Positions 8,321 to 16,520 of a DNA stretch of 64,000 nt are shown here, in pieces. A program made the position numbers and the translations under genes. The DNA is taken from assembly GCF_000227745.2 (NCBI RefSeq), contig NC_018012.1:930001-994000 (forward strand), in the 5' to 3' direction. The DNA is from Thiocystis violascens DSM 198. Lineage in GTDB: Bacteria; Pseudomonadota; Gammaproteobacteria; Chromatiales; Chromatiaceae. Position 1 is the first letter of the stretch, and each line of letters opens with the position of its first letter. The notes beneath the pieces are model-generated. The model was not told the DNA's origin and did not search any database. It was given only the letters and a program-made list of their open reading frames with translations.

Positions 8321-8522
8321 CGTCATGCCTCGTCAATCGATCAGTGAGGAATGAAGCCGCCTGCGTACTCAAGTCAATCCGCCGAAATCCGAAGACCCGA
8401 TCCGTCACGCCTGAATACAATCGCGCCATGATGGCGGTCGTCGGGGCCGTGATCTCAAGAACGAGGCAATACTTTAGGAAAGCGTAGATCATGCCGCGTC
8501 ATCCAGGAATCCGTAAAAATAC

Positions 8523-9161
8523 TCAATTGTTCGTCAGAGACGCCTTACCGGAAGCGGATGTGCAAATCGCCGATAGACGACACAATTCAGCGAAGTTGGC
8601 CGCGCCCATTTTGAACATCATGCGCGACCGATGATTTTCCACGGTTCGAGGACTAATTCCGAGTTGACGGGCAATATCCTTATTGGTGAATCCCTGGGTG
8701 GTCAGCGACATGACATCCTGTTCGCGCGGCGTCAATTGCTGGAAACGCTGACGGATTTCGCTTTCCACGGCGACCTCCTCGCGCCGCTTGCGATCCTCTT
8801 CCAAGGCCGCTTCAACGCGCTGAAGCAGGATGTCCTGACTGGTCGGCTTTTCCAGAAAATCGATCGCACCGCCCCGGATCGCCCGCACGGTCGTCGGGAC
8901 ATCGCCGAAGGCGGACAGAAAAATGATGGGAAGGGGACAGCCTCGCGCCAGGAGCAGTTCCTGCAGATCGATGCCGCTCATCTCGGGCATCCGCTGGTCG
9001 AGGAGCAGGCAACCGGGTTCCAGGGCGGAAAATGCCTCTAGGAAGTCATGGGGAGAGGCGAAGCTTCTGACTCGATAACCGGCCAATTCGAGAATCAAGA
9101 CCAGCGATTCACGCATCGCAGGATCGTCATCGACCAAAAAAACCGTCTGCTTTTCGTGCAT
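8523..9161 (-). CDS. Two-component response regulator, FixJ/NarL type
   Basis: 212 residues. The N-terminal receiver has acidic residues 11-13 (VDDD), phospho-acceptor Asp55 in LLLDQRMPEMSG, a Ser in FLSAFGD and the conserved Lys of FLEKP. A short helical linker leads to a LuxR/FixJ-type helix-turn-helix (LTPREQDVMSL, then NKDIARQLGISPRTVENHR). The arrangement matches FixJ-type regulators, which are normally phosphorylated by a PAS-type histidine kinase. No kinase lies within the window, so it is an orphan here. It is transcribed divergently from folK. A C-terminal extension of about 20 residues is not part of the fold. Confidence 0.9.
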   Translation of the reverse strand: MHEKQTVFLVDDDPAMRESLVLILELAGYRVRSFASPHDFLEAFSALEPGCLLLDQRMPEMSGIDLQELLLARGCPLPIIFLSAFGDVPTTVRAIRGGAIDFLEKPTSQDILLQRVEAALEEDRKRREEVAVESEIRQRFQQLTPREQDVMSLTTQGFTNKDIARQLGISPRTVENHRSRMMFKMGAANFAELCRLSAICTSASGKASLTNN

Positions 9162-9297
9162 TCAGCAGCCTCCTGGCAATCGACTGGAACGTTGGAACAA
9201 AGTCTTGCGACTACGCTCATTCTCAATAGTCGAACGATTGCAAAAATACAACCAGAGTCAAGCGAAACCGTGCTTCCTGTCGCGGTATCATGCGCGG

Positions 9298-9804
9298 ATG
9301 ATTCAGCAAGCGCATGCCTATATTGCCGTCGGCTCGAATATCGAACCCTGGCGGAACATTCCTTGTTGTCTGGATAGGTTGCGGAGCCTTCCCGACTCAA
9401 GACTGGTCCTGGAATCCTCCTGGTACCGCACCAGTCCCTGGGGGATCGAGTCGCAGCCAGAGTTCATCAATCTGGTGATCGGGCTGGAAACCCGCCTTTC
9501 GCCGCGCCAACTCCTCGCCGAGACACAGGCGATCGAAACTCGTCTGGAACGACTCAGAATCCTGAAAAACGGCCCACGCACCATCGACCTGGATCTTCTG
9601 CTCTTCGGCGACACGATCCTGGACGACAGCAATCTCAAAATTCCTCACCCAGGTTTACTGCTCCGGGATTTCATGCTGATACCGCTGATCGAGATTGCGC
9701 CGGAAATCATTCACCCCGAACTTGGGCGTCCGCTCAGCGACCTGACGCAGGAAATCCAATATCGCCAGATCGTCGCGCGAGTGCCGTCGGCAAAACAGAC
9801 GTAA
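9298..9804 (+). CDS. folK: 2-amino-4-hydroxy-6-hydroxymethyldihydropteridine pyrophosphokinase
   Basis: 168 residues, the usual FolK length. It transfers pyrophosphate from ATP to 6-hydroxymethyl-7,8-dihydropterin in folate synthesis, in the cytoplasm. Diagnostic stretches are YIAVGSNIEPW at the N-terminus, SSWYRTSPWG, and GPRTIDLDLLLFGD carrying the metal-binding aspartates, then IPHPGLLLRDFMLIPL. The ATG at 9298 starts directly before the conserved N-terminus; the longer frame from 9205 adds 31 unconserved residues. The ribosome site is weak. It stands alone between divergent and convergent neighbours, not with folB or folP. Confidence 0.93.
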   Translation: MIQQAHAYIAVGSNIEPWRNIPCCLDRLRSLPDSRLVLESSWYRTSPWGIESQPEFINLVIGLETRLSPRQLLAETQAIETRLERLRILKNGPRTIDLDLLLFGDTILDDSNLKIPHPGLLLRDFMLIPLIEIAPEIIHPELGRPLSDLTQEIQYRQIVARVPSAKQT

Positions 9805-9828
9805 GCGGCCAGACCTTCTCAGGCCATA

Positions 9829-11643
9829 TCAGGTGCGAGGGTAGAGTTCCGGAAGCGGATCGTCCGCCCGCGCCGGCGCGTCCCGCGTCGCGCCACCGAG
9901 CCAGGGCGCCAACGTTTGCCAGGCCGCCGCGCCATCCCAAACCTCGCCGGGCGGAGCATAGATGGCGCGGTCGATCACATGCAGGAGATCGCCGATCTCT
10001 TCCCCGCCCAACCGGTTGGCTAACTCGCTCAGTCCTTGCGGGGCATGATCCGGCCAGCGCGCATGCGCCCAATCGAGAAGCGCCGCGCGCGCGGCCCGCG
10101 CATCGCCGGCCAGGCAGGTTTTTTCGACCTGGCGGCGGGCCGCGTTCAGGGACGCGGCCCGCCGATCTTGCGCTTCCTGAATCGGATTGGTGACTGTCAG
10201 CCGCGAACGGCGCTCCCGACGCCACCAGACAAGCGTTCCCAACCAGGCCAGTCCCAGCAGGAGCGTGAGCCAGGGCCAGAAACCGGTCGTGCCGATGCCG
10301 GGATGTGCTGGCGATCTGGGTTGCCGTGTCGCATCCGGGGAGGATTCGGCGCTTCCCGTCGGTTCGCTCCCGGTCGTCGCTTCGATCACGGGCGATGGCC
10401 CGGCGCCGCCCGACGGCGCGGCGGCGACTTCCAGAGTGCGCGCCGGGACGACGGCAACCCGCGGCTCGTCGGCGACCGTATCCCACCAGTGCAGCCGAAT
10501 CTCGGGCAGGGTGAGAGGCCCGGCGCGCGTCGGCACCAGCGCGATCTTGAAGCTCTTGATGGCCGTGGGGACCGACTCACCGGACAGATCCTCGCTTTGG
10601 GGTTGATCCGGATAGACCTGAACGCCGTCCAGCGTGCCGAGATCCAGCGTCGGCAACTGGGCCGCGGTCACGCCCTGCGCGGTGACGGTCAGGGTGCGGG
10701 TCAGGGGTTCGCCCACCCGAAAGGTCGGTTGACTGGGTGTCCACTCATCCGCGATCTGCACCGAGGTCGCCGGCAGCCATGGCGTCCCGGAGCCGTCCGG
10801 CTGGGCGCGGACCTGAATCTCCAGATCGCCCGCCCGGTCCACCAGGCGCCGCCCTGGATTGCCCAGACCCTGCATCTGCGGAAAACCCTGAAAGAGCGTG
10901 CCGCCAAAGGCCTGATCCAGATCCGCGAAGGGGTCGTGTTGACGGCCCGCGCGGGTATCGGGAACCACGGCCTCCAGACGCGGACCCTGGATGGCGAGCG
11001 GACCGCTGCGATTGGGGATGACGCGGTAGCGACGTTCGATCGCCAGATAGCGCTGACCATCGACGAACTCCTCATAACCGCGATCCTCGCCGATCCGTTC
11101 GACGGTCGCCCCATCCGCCAGCGGATCGGACAGCGTTGCCCGCAGCGGCTCGTCCTGAAAATACGCTCGCACCCGATACTCGAACGCTTGTTGAACATAG
11201 GGCGCTTTGGTCTCGGCGTCGGCCTCCAGGAAGATGGGCCTGGACCCGTCCTCCGCGCCGCCGCCATTCGATTCGGTGACCTCGACCGTCAGGCTCTGGC
11301 TGCGGGCGTTTCCGAGCGAAAGGGATGGAATCGACAACGCACCGGTTCGTTTGGGCGCCAGTTCCAGGGTCCACTGGCGGGTATGGGACATGGCGCCGTT
11401 GACGATGCTCGTCATCTTGCTTTGTCCCCGGCCGAGGATGTCGAAATCCTGCGTCAACGGCGTGAAATCGGGTTCGCCGCTTGTGGTGCCGTCCGCGATG
11501 AGTCGCAGGGTCAGGGTGTCCTGCACGGTCAGACGGTTGCGATCCAGTTGCACCTGGAGATTGGCGGCCCAGGCAAGCGATGTCGCCAGTAACAACAAAA
11601 TCGACAGACTGGACAGATGTTTCAGTGATCGGCATTTCGGCAT
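9829..11643 (-). CDS. batD: BatD-family protein (oxygen tolerance operon type)
   Basis: About 604 residues: an N-terminal signal peptide (hydrophobic core SILLLLATSLAWA), several beta-rich immunoglobulin-like segments of the BatD family (LQVQLDRNRLTVQDTLTLRL, SRSQS-type joins), a transmembrane helix near residue 450 (WPWLTLLLGLAWLGTL) and a cytoplasmic helical tail. The start overlaps the stop of the upstream BatB/C gene (GTGATG around 11646-11641; GTG is an alternative start), so the two are translationally coupled. Bat proteins associate with a MoxR ATPase and are linked to envelope stress or aerotolerance in some bacteria. The biochemical activity is unknown. Confidence 0.85.
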   Translation of the reverse strand: MPKCRSLKHLSSLSILLLLATSLAWAANLQVQLDRNRLTVQDTLTLRLIADGTTSGEPDFTPLTQDFDILGRGQSKMTSIVNGAMSHTRQWTLELAPKRTGALSIPSLSLGNARSQSLTVEVTESNGGGAEDGSRPIFLEADAETKAPYVQQAFEYRVRAYFQDEPLRATLSDPLADGATVERIGEDRGYEEFVDGQRYLAIERRYRVIPNRSGPLAIQGPRLEAVVPDTRAGRQHDPFADLDQAFGGTLFQGFPQMQGLGNPGRRLVDRAGDLEIQVRAQPDGSGTPWLPATSVQIADEWTPSQPTFRVGEPLTRTLTVTAQGVTAAQLPTLDLGTLDGVQVYPDQPQSEDLSGESVPTAIKSFKIALVPTRAGPLTLPEIRLHWWDTVADEPRVAVVPARTLEVAAAPSGGAGPSPVIEATTGSEPTGSAESSPDATRQPRSPAHPGIGTTGFWPWLTLLLGLAWLGTLVWWRRERRSRLTVTNPIQEAQDRRAASLNAARRQVEKTCLAGDARAARAALLDWAHARWPDHAPQGLSELANRLGGEEIGDLLHVIDRAIYAPPGEVWDGAAAWQTLAPWLGGATRDAPARADDPLPELYPRT

Positions 11644-13628
11644 CACGGCAAACGTCCCTCACGGCGGAGATGTTGTAACAGGAAGCGTTGGCGCAGCAGT
11701 CCGGCCGGATCGTCGGGAACGCGGCGCAGTTGCGCCTCCATGGCCTGTTGCTGCTCGCGTTCCTGGGGTGTGAGCGAATCGATTGCGCTGACGGATGACT
11801 CGGGCTCCCCGTCCGGTCGCCGGTCAGCCGGATCGGTCATGGTCGAACTCGCGGTCTCGGCCTGATCGTCGCCTGTCGGCCCGGACTCGTCCGGTTGCGT
11901 TCCGGCGTTCAGTGCATCCGGGCTGAAATCGCCGGCGTCCGGGTCGTTGGGCGAGCCTGCGTCGCGCCCTGACGCGGCATCCGCATCCGAACCTTGTTCG
12001 TCACGCTGGGAAGCGGTCTGTTCGCCCGCCGGTTCGGTCGCTTCGTTCGACGCGGATGCAGCCCCTTCGTCCTGATCGCCACGTGAATCGGATTCTCCCG
12101 GTTCGGATGCCTGATCGCCGTCTTGCGCGTTTTCCCGGTCGCTAGCCCCCGACTCGCCCTGATCCTGTCCTTGATTCCGCTCCTCTCCGGACGACTCCCC
12201 GCCCTCCCCATTCGATTGATCTTGCTCCGACGGATTCTGCTGTCGATCCGACGGGTTTTGTTGTTCGAGGAGTTGGCGTACCAGTTCCAGATTATGCCGG
12301 GCATCGGCCTGATCCGGGTTTTGTTTCAGAGCATCTTCATAGGCATCGACCGCCTCCTGGAACTGGCCGAGACGCGCCAGCGCGTTGCCCCGATTGTAAT
12401 CCGCCTCCGGGTCTTGCAGTCCCGCGAGATCGTCCAGCGCAGCGGCATAATCGCCCGAGCGATAGCGCGCCGCTGCCCGCCAGGCGGGATCGCGAAACTG
12501 GTCTGCGGCAGACTGTGCATCGCCGGCCGCGAACTGGCGCGCGGCCCGCTGATCGGGACGCGACCAGAGATCCGGCCAGCCGAAGGCAAGACCCGGACGC
12601 GGAGGCAGCATCAAGGCGAGCAATAGGGCCGGCAGCAACCAGCCACGCCGAAAGGCCAGTGCGGCCAGCGGCAGTAGCGCCAAGAGGAGCCAGGGGCCTT
12701 CCTCGCGCCATTGGTCGGCGGTCAAGGCCGTTTCTGCGATCCGTTCGCCCCGTTCCGGACCCGCCGCGAGCAGCGTCAGGGTATCGCGATCGCCGACCTC
12801 GGCCTCCAGATAACGGCCTTTGCCCGCACGGGCCAGTTCGCGCAAGGTCTCCGACTGGAGCCGGGCAATCTGGATACCGCCCGCGGTATCCTGGACGAAT
12901 CCGCCCGTGCCGGTTGGCACGGGCGCGCCTTTCGTGGTTCCCACCGCAAGCACCGACAGCCGGTGACCGGCGGCCTGGAGCCGCCGGGCGACCTCCAGCG
13001 AAGCGGCCAGCTCGCCGACTCCGTCCGTGATCAGAACGATGTCGCCGCCCTGCCCTTGCGCTCGCGCCAGCATCTCGCCCGCCTGTTCGAGCGCCAGATC
13101 GGTGCGACGCGGGCCAGGGACCGGGATCAGATCCGTGGTCAATTGCGGAACCTGCGCGGCGATGGTCCGCGCATCGCCGGTGAGCGGCGCGACGACGAAT
13201 GTTTCGGGACCGAAGGCGAGCAGGGCCGCCTGGCCCTCGGTCGATGCGTGCAGGAGATCCAGCAGCTCGAAACGCGCCCGCGCCAGCCGCGAGGGAGGCA
13301 CATCGGCCGCGTTCATACTGGGCGAAAGGTCGAGCAGGATGACCCGCTGGCTCGCGGTGGAGAACAGTGGCTGCGGCAGGCGTTCCCAGACCGGACCCGC
13401 CAGGGCCAGCACCGCCAGCGACCAGCCGAGTCCAAGCAGGACGAGCGGCCAGCGCCTGGATTGCCCCTCCTCGCCCACCAGCAGATGCGGCAGCAGATGC
13501 GGATCGACCAGACCCCGCCAGACCGACGCGCCGGCTTGCCGCTGTCGCCACAGGATCAAAAGCAGCAGCGCCAGCGGCAGGAAGGCCAGCAGCCAGAGCG
13601 GACGGAGAAAATGGGCATCGAATGACAT
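11643..13628 (-). CDS. BatB/BatC fusion: membrane VWA protein with TPR and acidic tail
   Basis: About 661 residues from MSFDAHFLRPLWLL, the start typical of the family; an upstream ATG at 13682 would add 18 residues, and ribosome sites are weak for both. Order: two transmembrane helices in the first 80 residues, a von Willebrand A domain with MIDAS DLSPSMNAAD (Asp100), another membrane pair at about 310-355, TPRs at about 380-450 (ADYNRGNALARLGQFQEAVDAYEDAL), then about 180 residues of Asp/Glu/Ser/Gln-rich low complexity. This corresponds to BatB joined to BatC. The usual upstream partners (moxR, DUF58, batA) are absent: the next gene upstream is flagellin. The pair therefore looks like the distal end of a split operon. 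Confidence 0.85.
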   Translation of the reverse strand: MSFDAHFLRPLWLLAFLPLALLLLILWRQRQAGASVWRGLVDPHLLPHLLVGEEGQSRRWPLVLLGLGWSLAVLALAGPVWERLPQPLFSTASQRVILLDLSPSMNAADVPPSRLARARFELLDLLHASTEGQAALLAFGPETFVVAPLTGDARTIAAQVPQLTTDLIPVPGPRRTDLALEQAGEMLARAQGQGGDIVLITDGVGELAASLEVARRLQAAGHRLSVLAVGTTKGAPVPTGTGGFVQDTAGGIQIARLQSETLRELARAGKGRYLEAEVGDRDTLTLLAAGPERGERIAETALTADQWREEGPWLLLALLPLAALAFRRGWLLPALLLALMLPPRPGLAFGWPDLWSRPDQRAARQFAAGDAQSAADQFRDPAWRAAARYRSGDYAAALDDLAGLQDPEADYNRGNALARLGQFQEAVDAYEDALKQNPDQADARHNLELVRQLLEQQNPSDRQQNPSEQDQSNGEGGESSGEERNQGQDQGESGASDRENAQDGDQASEPGESDSRGDQDEGAASASNEATEPAGEQTASQRDEQGSDADAASGRDAGSPNDPDAGDFSPDALNAGTQPDESGPTGDDQAETASSTMTDPADRRPDGEPESSVSAIDSLTPQEREQQQAMEAQLRRVPDDPAGLLRQRFLLQHLRREGRLP

Positions 13629-13877
13629 GATTTGTGTCGAGACAGGGTTCGGATAAAACCAATCGAGAAGACCAGCATACAATCGCTCGACGGTTCAGTG
13701 CATCGCCGCCAGGTCTGTCAGCGGGAAATCATGAGAAAAACCACCGAATCGAAAGGGCAGCTCCAAGGGGAGGTCGCGATCGATCAGGCGGAAGTCAGGC
13801 ATCGGCGTGCGTCCTGAAGGTGGGCGTCAGTCTACCAAGCCGGTCAACCCCTGGAAGCTCGAAAGCCCGACAGGCTG

Positions 13878-16028
13878 CTAGCGCAGGAGCGAAAGCACCT
13901 GTTCTGGCGCTGCGTTGGCCTGGGCCAGCATGGCCGAGCTCGCCTGCTGCAACACCTGCGATCTGGAGAGCATCGCCGTCTCCGACGCGAAATCCGCGTC
14001 CTGGATGCGCGAGCGCGAGTTCGTCGCGTTCTGCGAGATGCTGGACAGGTTGTTGATGGTGAAGTCCAGCCGGTTGTTGACCGCGCCCAGGTCGGCACGC
14101 ACGTTGTTGACCTTTTCGAGGGCGTTATCGATGGCCACGATCGCCTTGTTCGCCCCCTCAATGGTCGAGATGTCGATGCTGGCGAGCGACTGGCCGTCCT
14201 CGCCGCCGCCGTAGGTGCCCACGGTCAAGCCGGAGTAGGCAAGATGGTCGTCCATCCCCCGTTCGATCACGATCTCCTGGTCGGAGTGCAGCGTGAACTC
14301 CCCGACATAGGCGGTCGCCACGGCCGAGTTGAAGCCGGCATTCGCGCCATTGGCGATATTGGCGACGATATTGCGCCCGTCATCGGCGACGAGCTGGACG
14401 CCGCCGCCCGTCGCAGAGCCGTCCTCGCCGGTATCGATCGCCCGCACGCCGGTCTGTTCGGCAATGGCATTGATCGCATTGACCAGAGACTGACGGTTGG
14501 CGCTCCGGGCATCGTTGCCGGCGACCGAGGTGAAGGTGGTAATGGCGACCCCGTTGATGCTGCCGGAAACGGCTACGGCGCCGGTCGCCTGGAGCGTCGT
14601 GTTCTTGGCGATATTCGGGTTCGCCGTCGCGGTCACCCCGGTCTTGTCGGATACCAGATTGAAGGCGGCCGCCTTGGCGATGGCGCTAGCGTCTTGGTTG
14701 GCCGATGAGGCGGTGTCGTCCGTGGCGTAGGACGGACCTACCGGCACCCCGTTGACCAGCAGGTTGCCGATCGTCATGGCATGGAGGTCATCGTTTAGAT
14801 TTGAGGCGACCTGGGTGGCGGTGCCGCTGTAGGTGCCCTCGCTGAAGCCGGCATCCTTGGCGTTGCCGGTCGCGCCCGAGGCGATGGTGATCTCCTTGCC
14901 GCCGTCGGCCACCAGGGTGACGGTGCCGGTGGCAAGGGCAGTGGTGAGGGAGGCACCGGCGAAACCGAGACCAGTGTAGTTGCCCGTGGTCAAATTGCCG
15001 ACGGTCTCGATCAGCGAGATATTGCGCCCATCCGCCGCCGTCAGGGTGATACCGCCCATGTCGGTCCCGCTATCGACGGCGATGACGCCCGTCCGCTCCG
15101 ACACCAGATTGATGTCCCGGATCACGGCGGCGCGCGTGGTCGTCGCGTCGTCCGTCGTCGTTAGGTCGATGGAAACGCCATTGAGCTGGATGGTGCCAGT
15201 CACGATCCCGGCGAGCATACTGCTGCCGCCCAGGCGGGTCTCGCCCACCACCGCCGTGACGCCGGACTGATCGCTCTTCTCGTTGATCGCCGCAGCGATG
15301 GCGATGGCGCTGCTGCTCTTGCCGTAGGTCGAGGCGGTATCGGAAGCACCGGCGGCGCCGTCGATGGCAATGCCGTTGATGATCAGATCGCCGGAGGCCA
15401 AGACCCCCGCATTGCCGGCGGAAGCTGCCATGGCCGTGGCAACATTGGCGGCGGAAGACGTCGCAGCGGTCCCGGTGCCGATCCGGGTCACGGAGCCGAT
15501 GCCCGCGGAGTCGGCGATGCCCAGGGACGCGGCATCCATGACCCCGATGCTGACGCTTATAACCTGATTGGCGTCGGCGCCGACCTGTAACGTGACCTCC
15601 TGGGAAGTACCATCGAGCAGATTCAGTCCGTTGAAGTTGGTGGTCTCGGAGATGCGGTTCAACTCCTTGACCAACTGCTGGGTCTCGGCGTTGAGGGTGG
15701 TGCGGTTGCCGCTGGTGTAGGTGCCGTTGGCGGACTGCACCGACAGTTCGCGCATGCGCTGGAGGATGTTGCTGGACTCGCTCAACGCGCCTTCGGCGGT
15801 CTGCACCAGCGAGATACCGTCGTTGGCGTTGCGCACTGCCTGATCGAGTCCCTTCACCTGCGAGGTCAGACGGCTGACGATGGCCGAACCCGCCGCGTCG
15901 TCCTTGGCCGAGTTGATGCGCAGACCGCTGCTCAACCGCTCCATCGACTGACTCAGGCTGGACTGGGACTTGGTGATATTGCGCTGCGCGTTCAGCGAGG
16001 CAACGTTGGTGTTGATAACCAAGGACAT
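13878..16028 (-). CDS. fliC: Flagellin, large form with duplicated hypervariable insert
   Basis: 716 residues, well above the common 270-500. The N-terminal D0/D1 is canonical ([33 protein letters not shown]), as is the C-terminal part ([16 protein letters not shown], ending [13 protein letters not shown]). Between residues of about 190 and 640 lies a Ser/Thr/Ala/Gly-rich region containing repeated flagellin-hook-like units of the form 'NGV..., AAAIN..S..TGV.A', 'GGi.L.A.DGRNI'. An AGGAGAT ribosome site precedes the ATG at 16028; the longer frame to 16145 is spurious. It is followed by the Bat genes and preceded by divergent glycan-modification genes, so its many Ser/Thr residues may be glycosylated. 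No chaperone (fliS) or cap (fliD) gene is adjacent. Confidence 0.93.
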   Translation of the reverse strand: MSLVINTNVASLNAQRNITKSQSSLSQSMERLSSGLRINSAKDDAAGSAIVSRLTSQVKGLDQAVRNANDGISLVQTAEGALSESSNILQRMRELSVQSANGTYTSGNRTTLNAETQQLVKELNRISETTNFNGLNLLDGTSQEVTLQVGADANQVISVSIGVMDAASLGIADSAGIGSVTRIGTGTAATSSAANVATAMAASAGNAGVLASGDLIINGIAIDGAAGASDTASTYGKSSSAIAIAAAINEKSDQSGVTAVVGETRLGGSSMLAGIVTGTIQLNGVSIDLTTTDDATTTRAAVIRDINLVSERTGVIAVDSGTDMGGITLTAADGRNISLIETVGNLTTGNYTGLGFAGASLTTALATGTVTLVADGGKEITIASGATGNAKDAGFSEGTYSGTATQVASNLNDDLHAMTIGNLLVNGVPVGPSYATDDTASSANQDASAIAKAAAFNLVSDKTGVTATANPNIAKNTTLQATGAVAVSGSINGVAITTFTSVAGNDARSANRQSLVNAINAIAEQTGVRAIDTGEDGSATGGGVQLVADDGRNIVANIANGANAGFNSAVATAYVGEFTLHSDQEIVIERGMDDHLAYSGLTVGTYGGGEDGQSLASIDISTIEGANKAIVAIDNALEKVNNVRADLGAVNNRLDFTINNLSSISQNATNSRSRIQDADFASETAMLSRSQVLQQASSAMLAQANAAPEQVLSLLR

Positions 16029-16083
16029 GACTGATCTCCTGTCGTTGACGCACCAGCGGCCCCTTGGGCGAAAGCGGCGGCAA

Positions 16084-16153
16084 GAGCCCGCTTGCGGGCA
16101 ACGTAACCCGCCAAGACGCCTTTGGATCTGCCTAGTCGCCCGCAAACGGGCTC
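16084..16153. repeat. Palindromic repeat pair upstream of flagellin
   Basis: gagcccgcttgcgggc (16084-16099) and gcccgcaaacgggctc (16138-16153) are each hairpin-capable and are inverted relative to each other. The second is followed by ctcctacg, the same outer tag as in the palindromes at 18945-19030. They lie in the flagellin 5' region. Confidence 0.65.
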
Positions 16154-16520
16154 CTACGTCATGCTTTTAGGTTTGCCCAGCCATCGCCCTACGTCGAAAT
16201 GAGAATTGCCGGGGCAATCGAAGTTTTGCGCGGGGTATCGGCCAATGCGGTATTCTCCGTCGCCAGCGACCATGCGCAGACCTATTCAAGCACTTTATAT
16301 GCCACTGCGATTGCCGCGTGCGGAGCCCCGCATGCCGACGCCGCCCGACTCGCCATCGTCGTACCCGCTTGCCGGTGTGCGTTGACACGCGGCCCACTGG
16401 CGGCGTGCGCGGAGGAGTCGCTATCCATATCTTCTATCAGCGATTTTGGGATTTGGCGGGATGCCTTCTCCAGCCGCTCCCATGTCTTCCAAGTCCCTCC
16501 AGCAAGGGCGGTCAGACTCG
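16154..16520. other. Divergent intergenic region between flagellin and TPR-methyltransferase
   Basis: About 370 bases that must hold the promoters of both divergent genes. I looked for sigma-28 (TAAA-N15-GCCGATAA) and sigma-54 elements toward flagellin and found no convincing match. Nothing else recognised. Confidence 0.4.

Noticed and set aside
10036..11592. 518-residue plus-strand open frame opposite BatD
   Set aside because: It is the antisense shadow of a well-supported BatD gene in GC-rich DNA, with Arg/Gly/Pro-biased composition and no motifs.
16154..16300. Sigma-28 flagellar promoter for flagellin
   Set aside because: A partial match (tatcggc) exists but no second element at the right spacing in the right direction.
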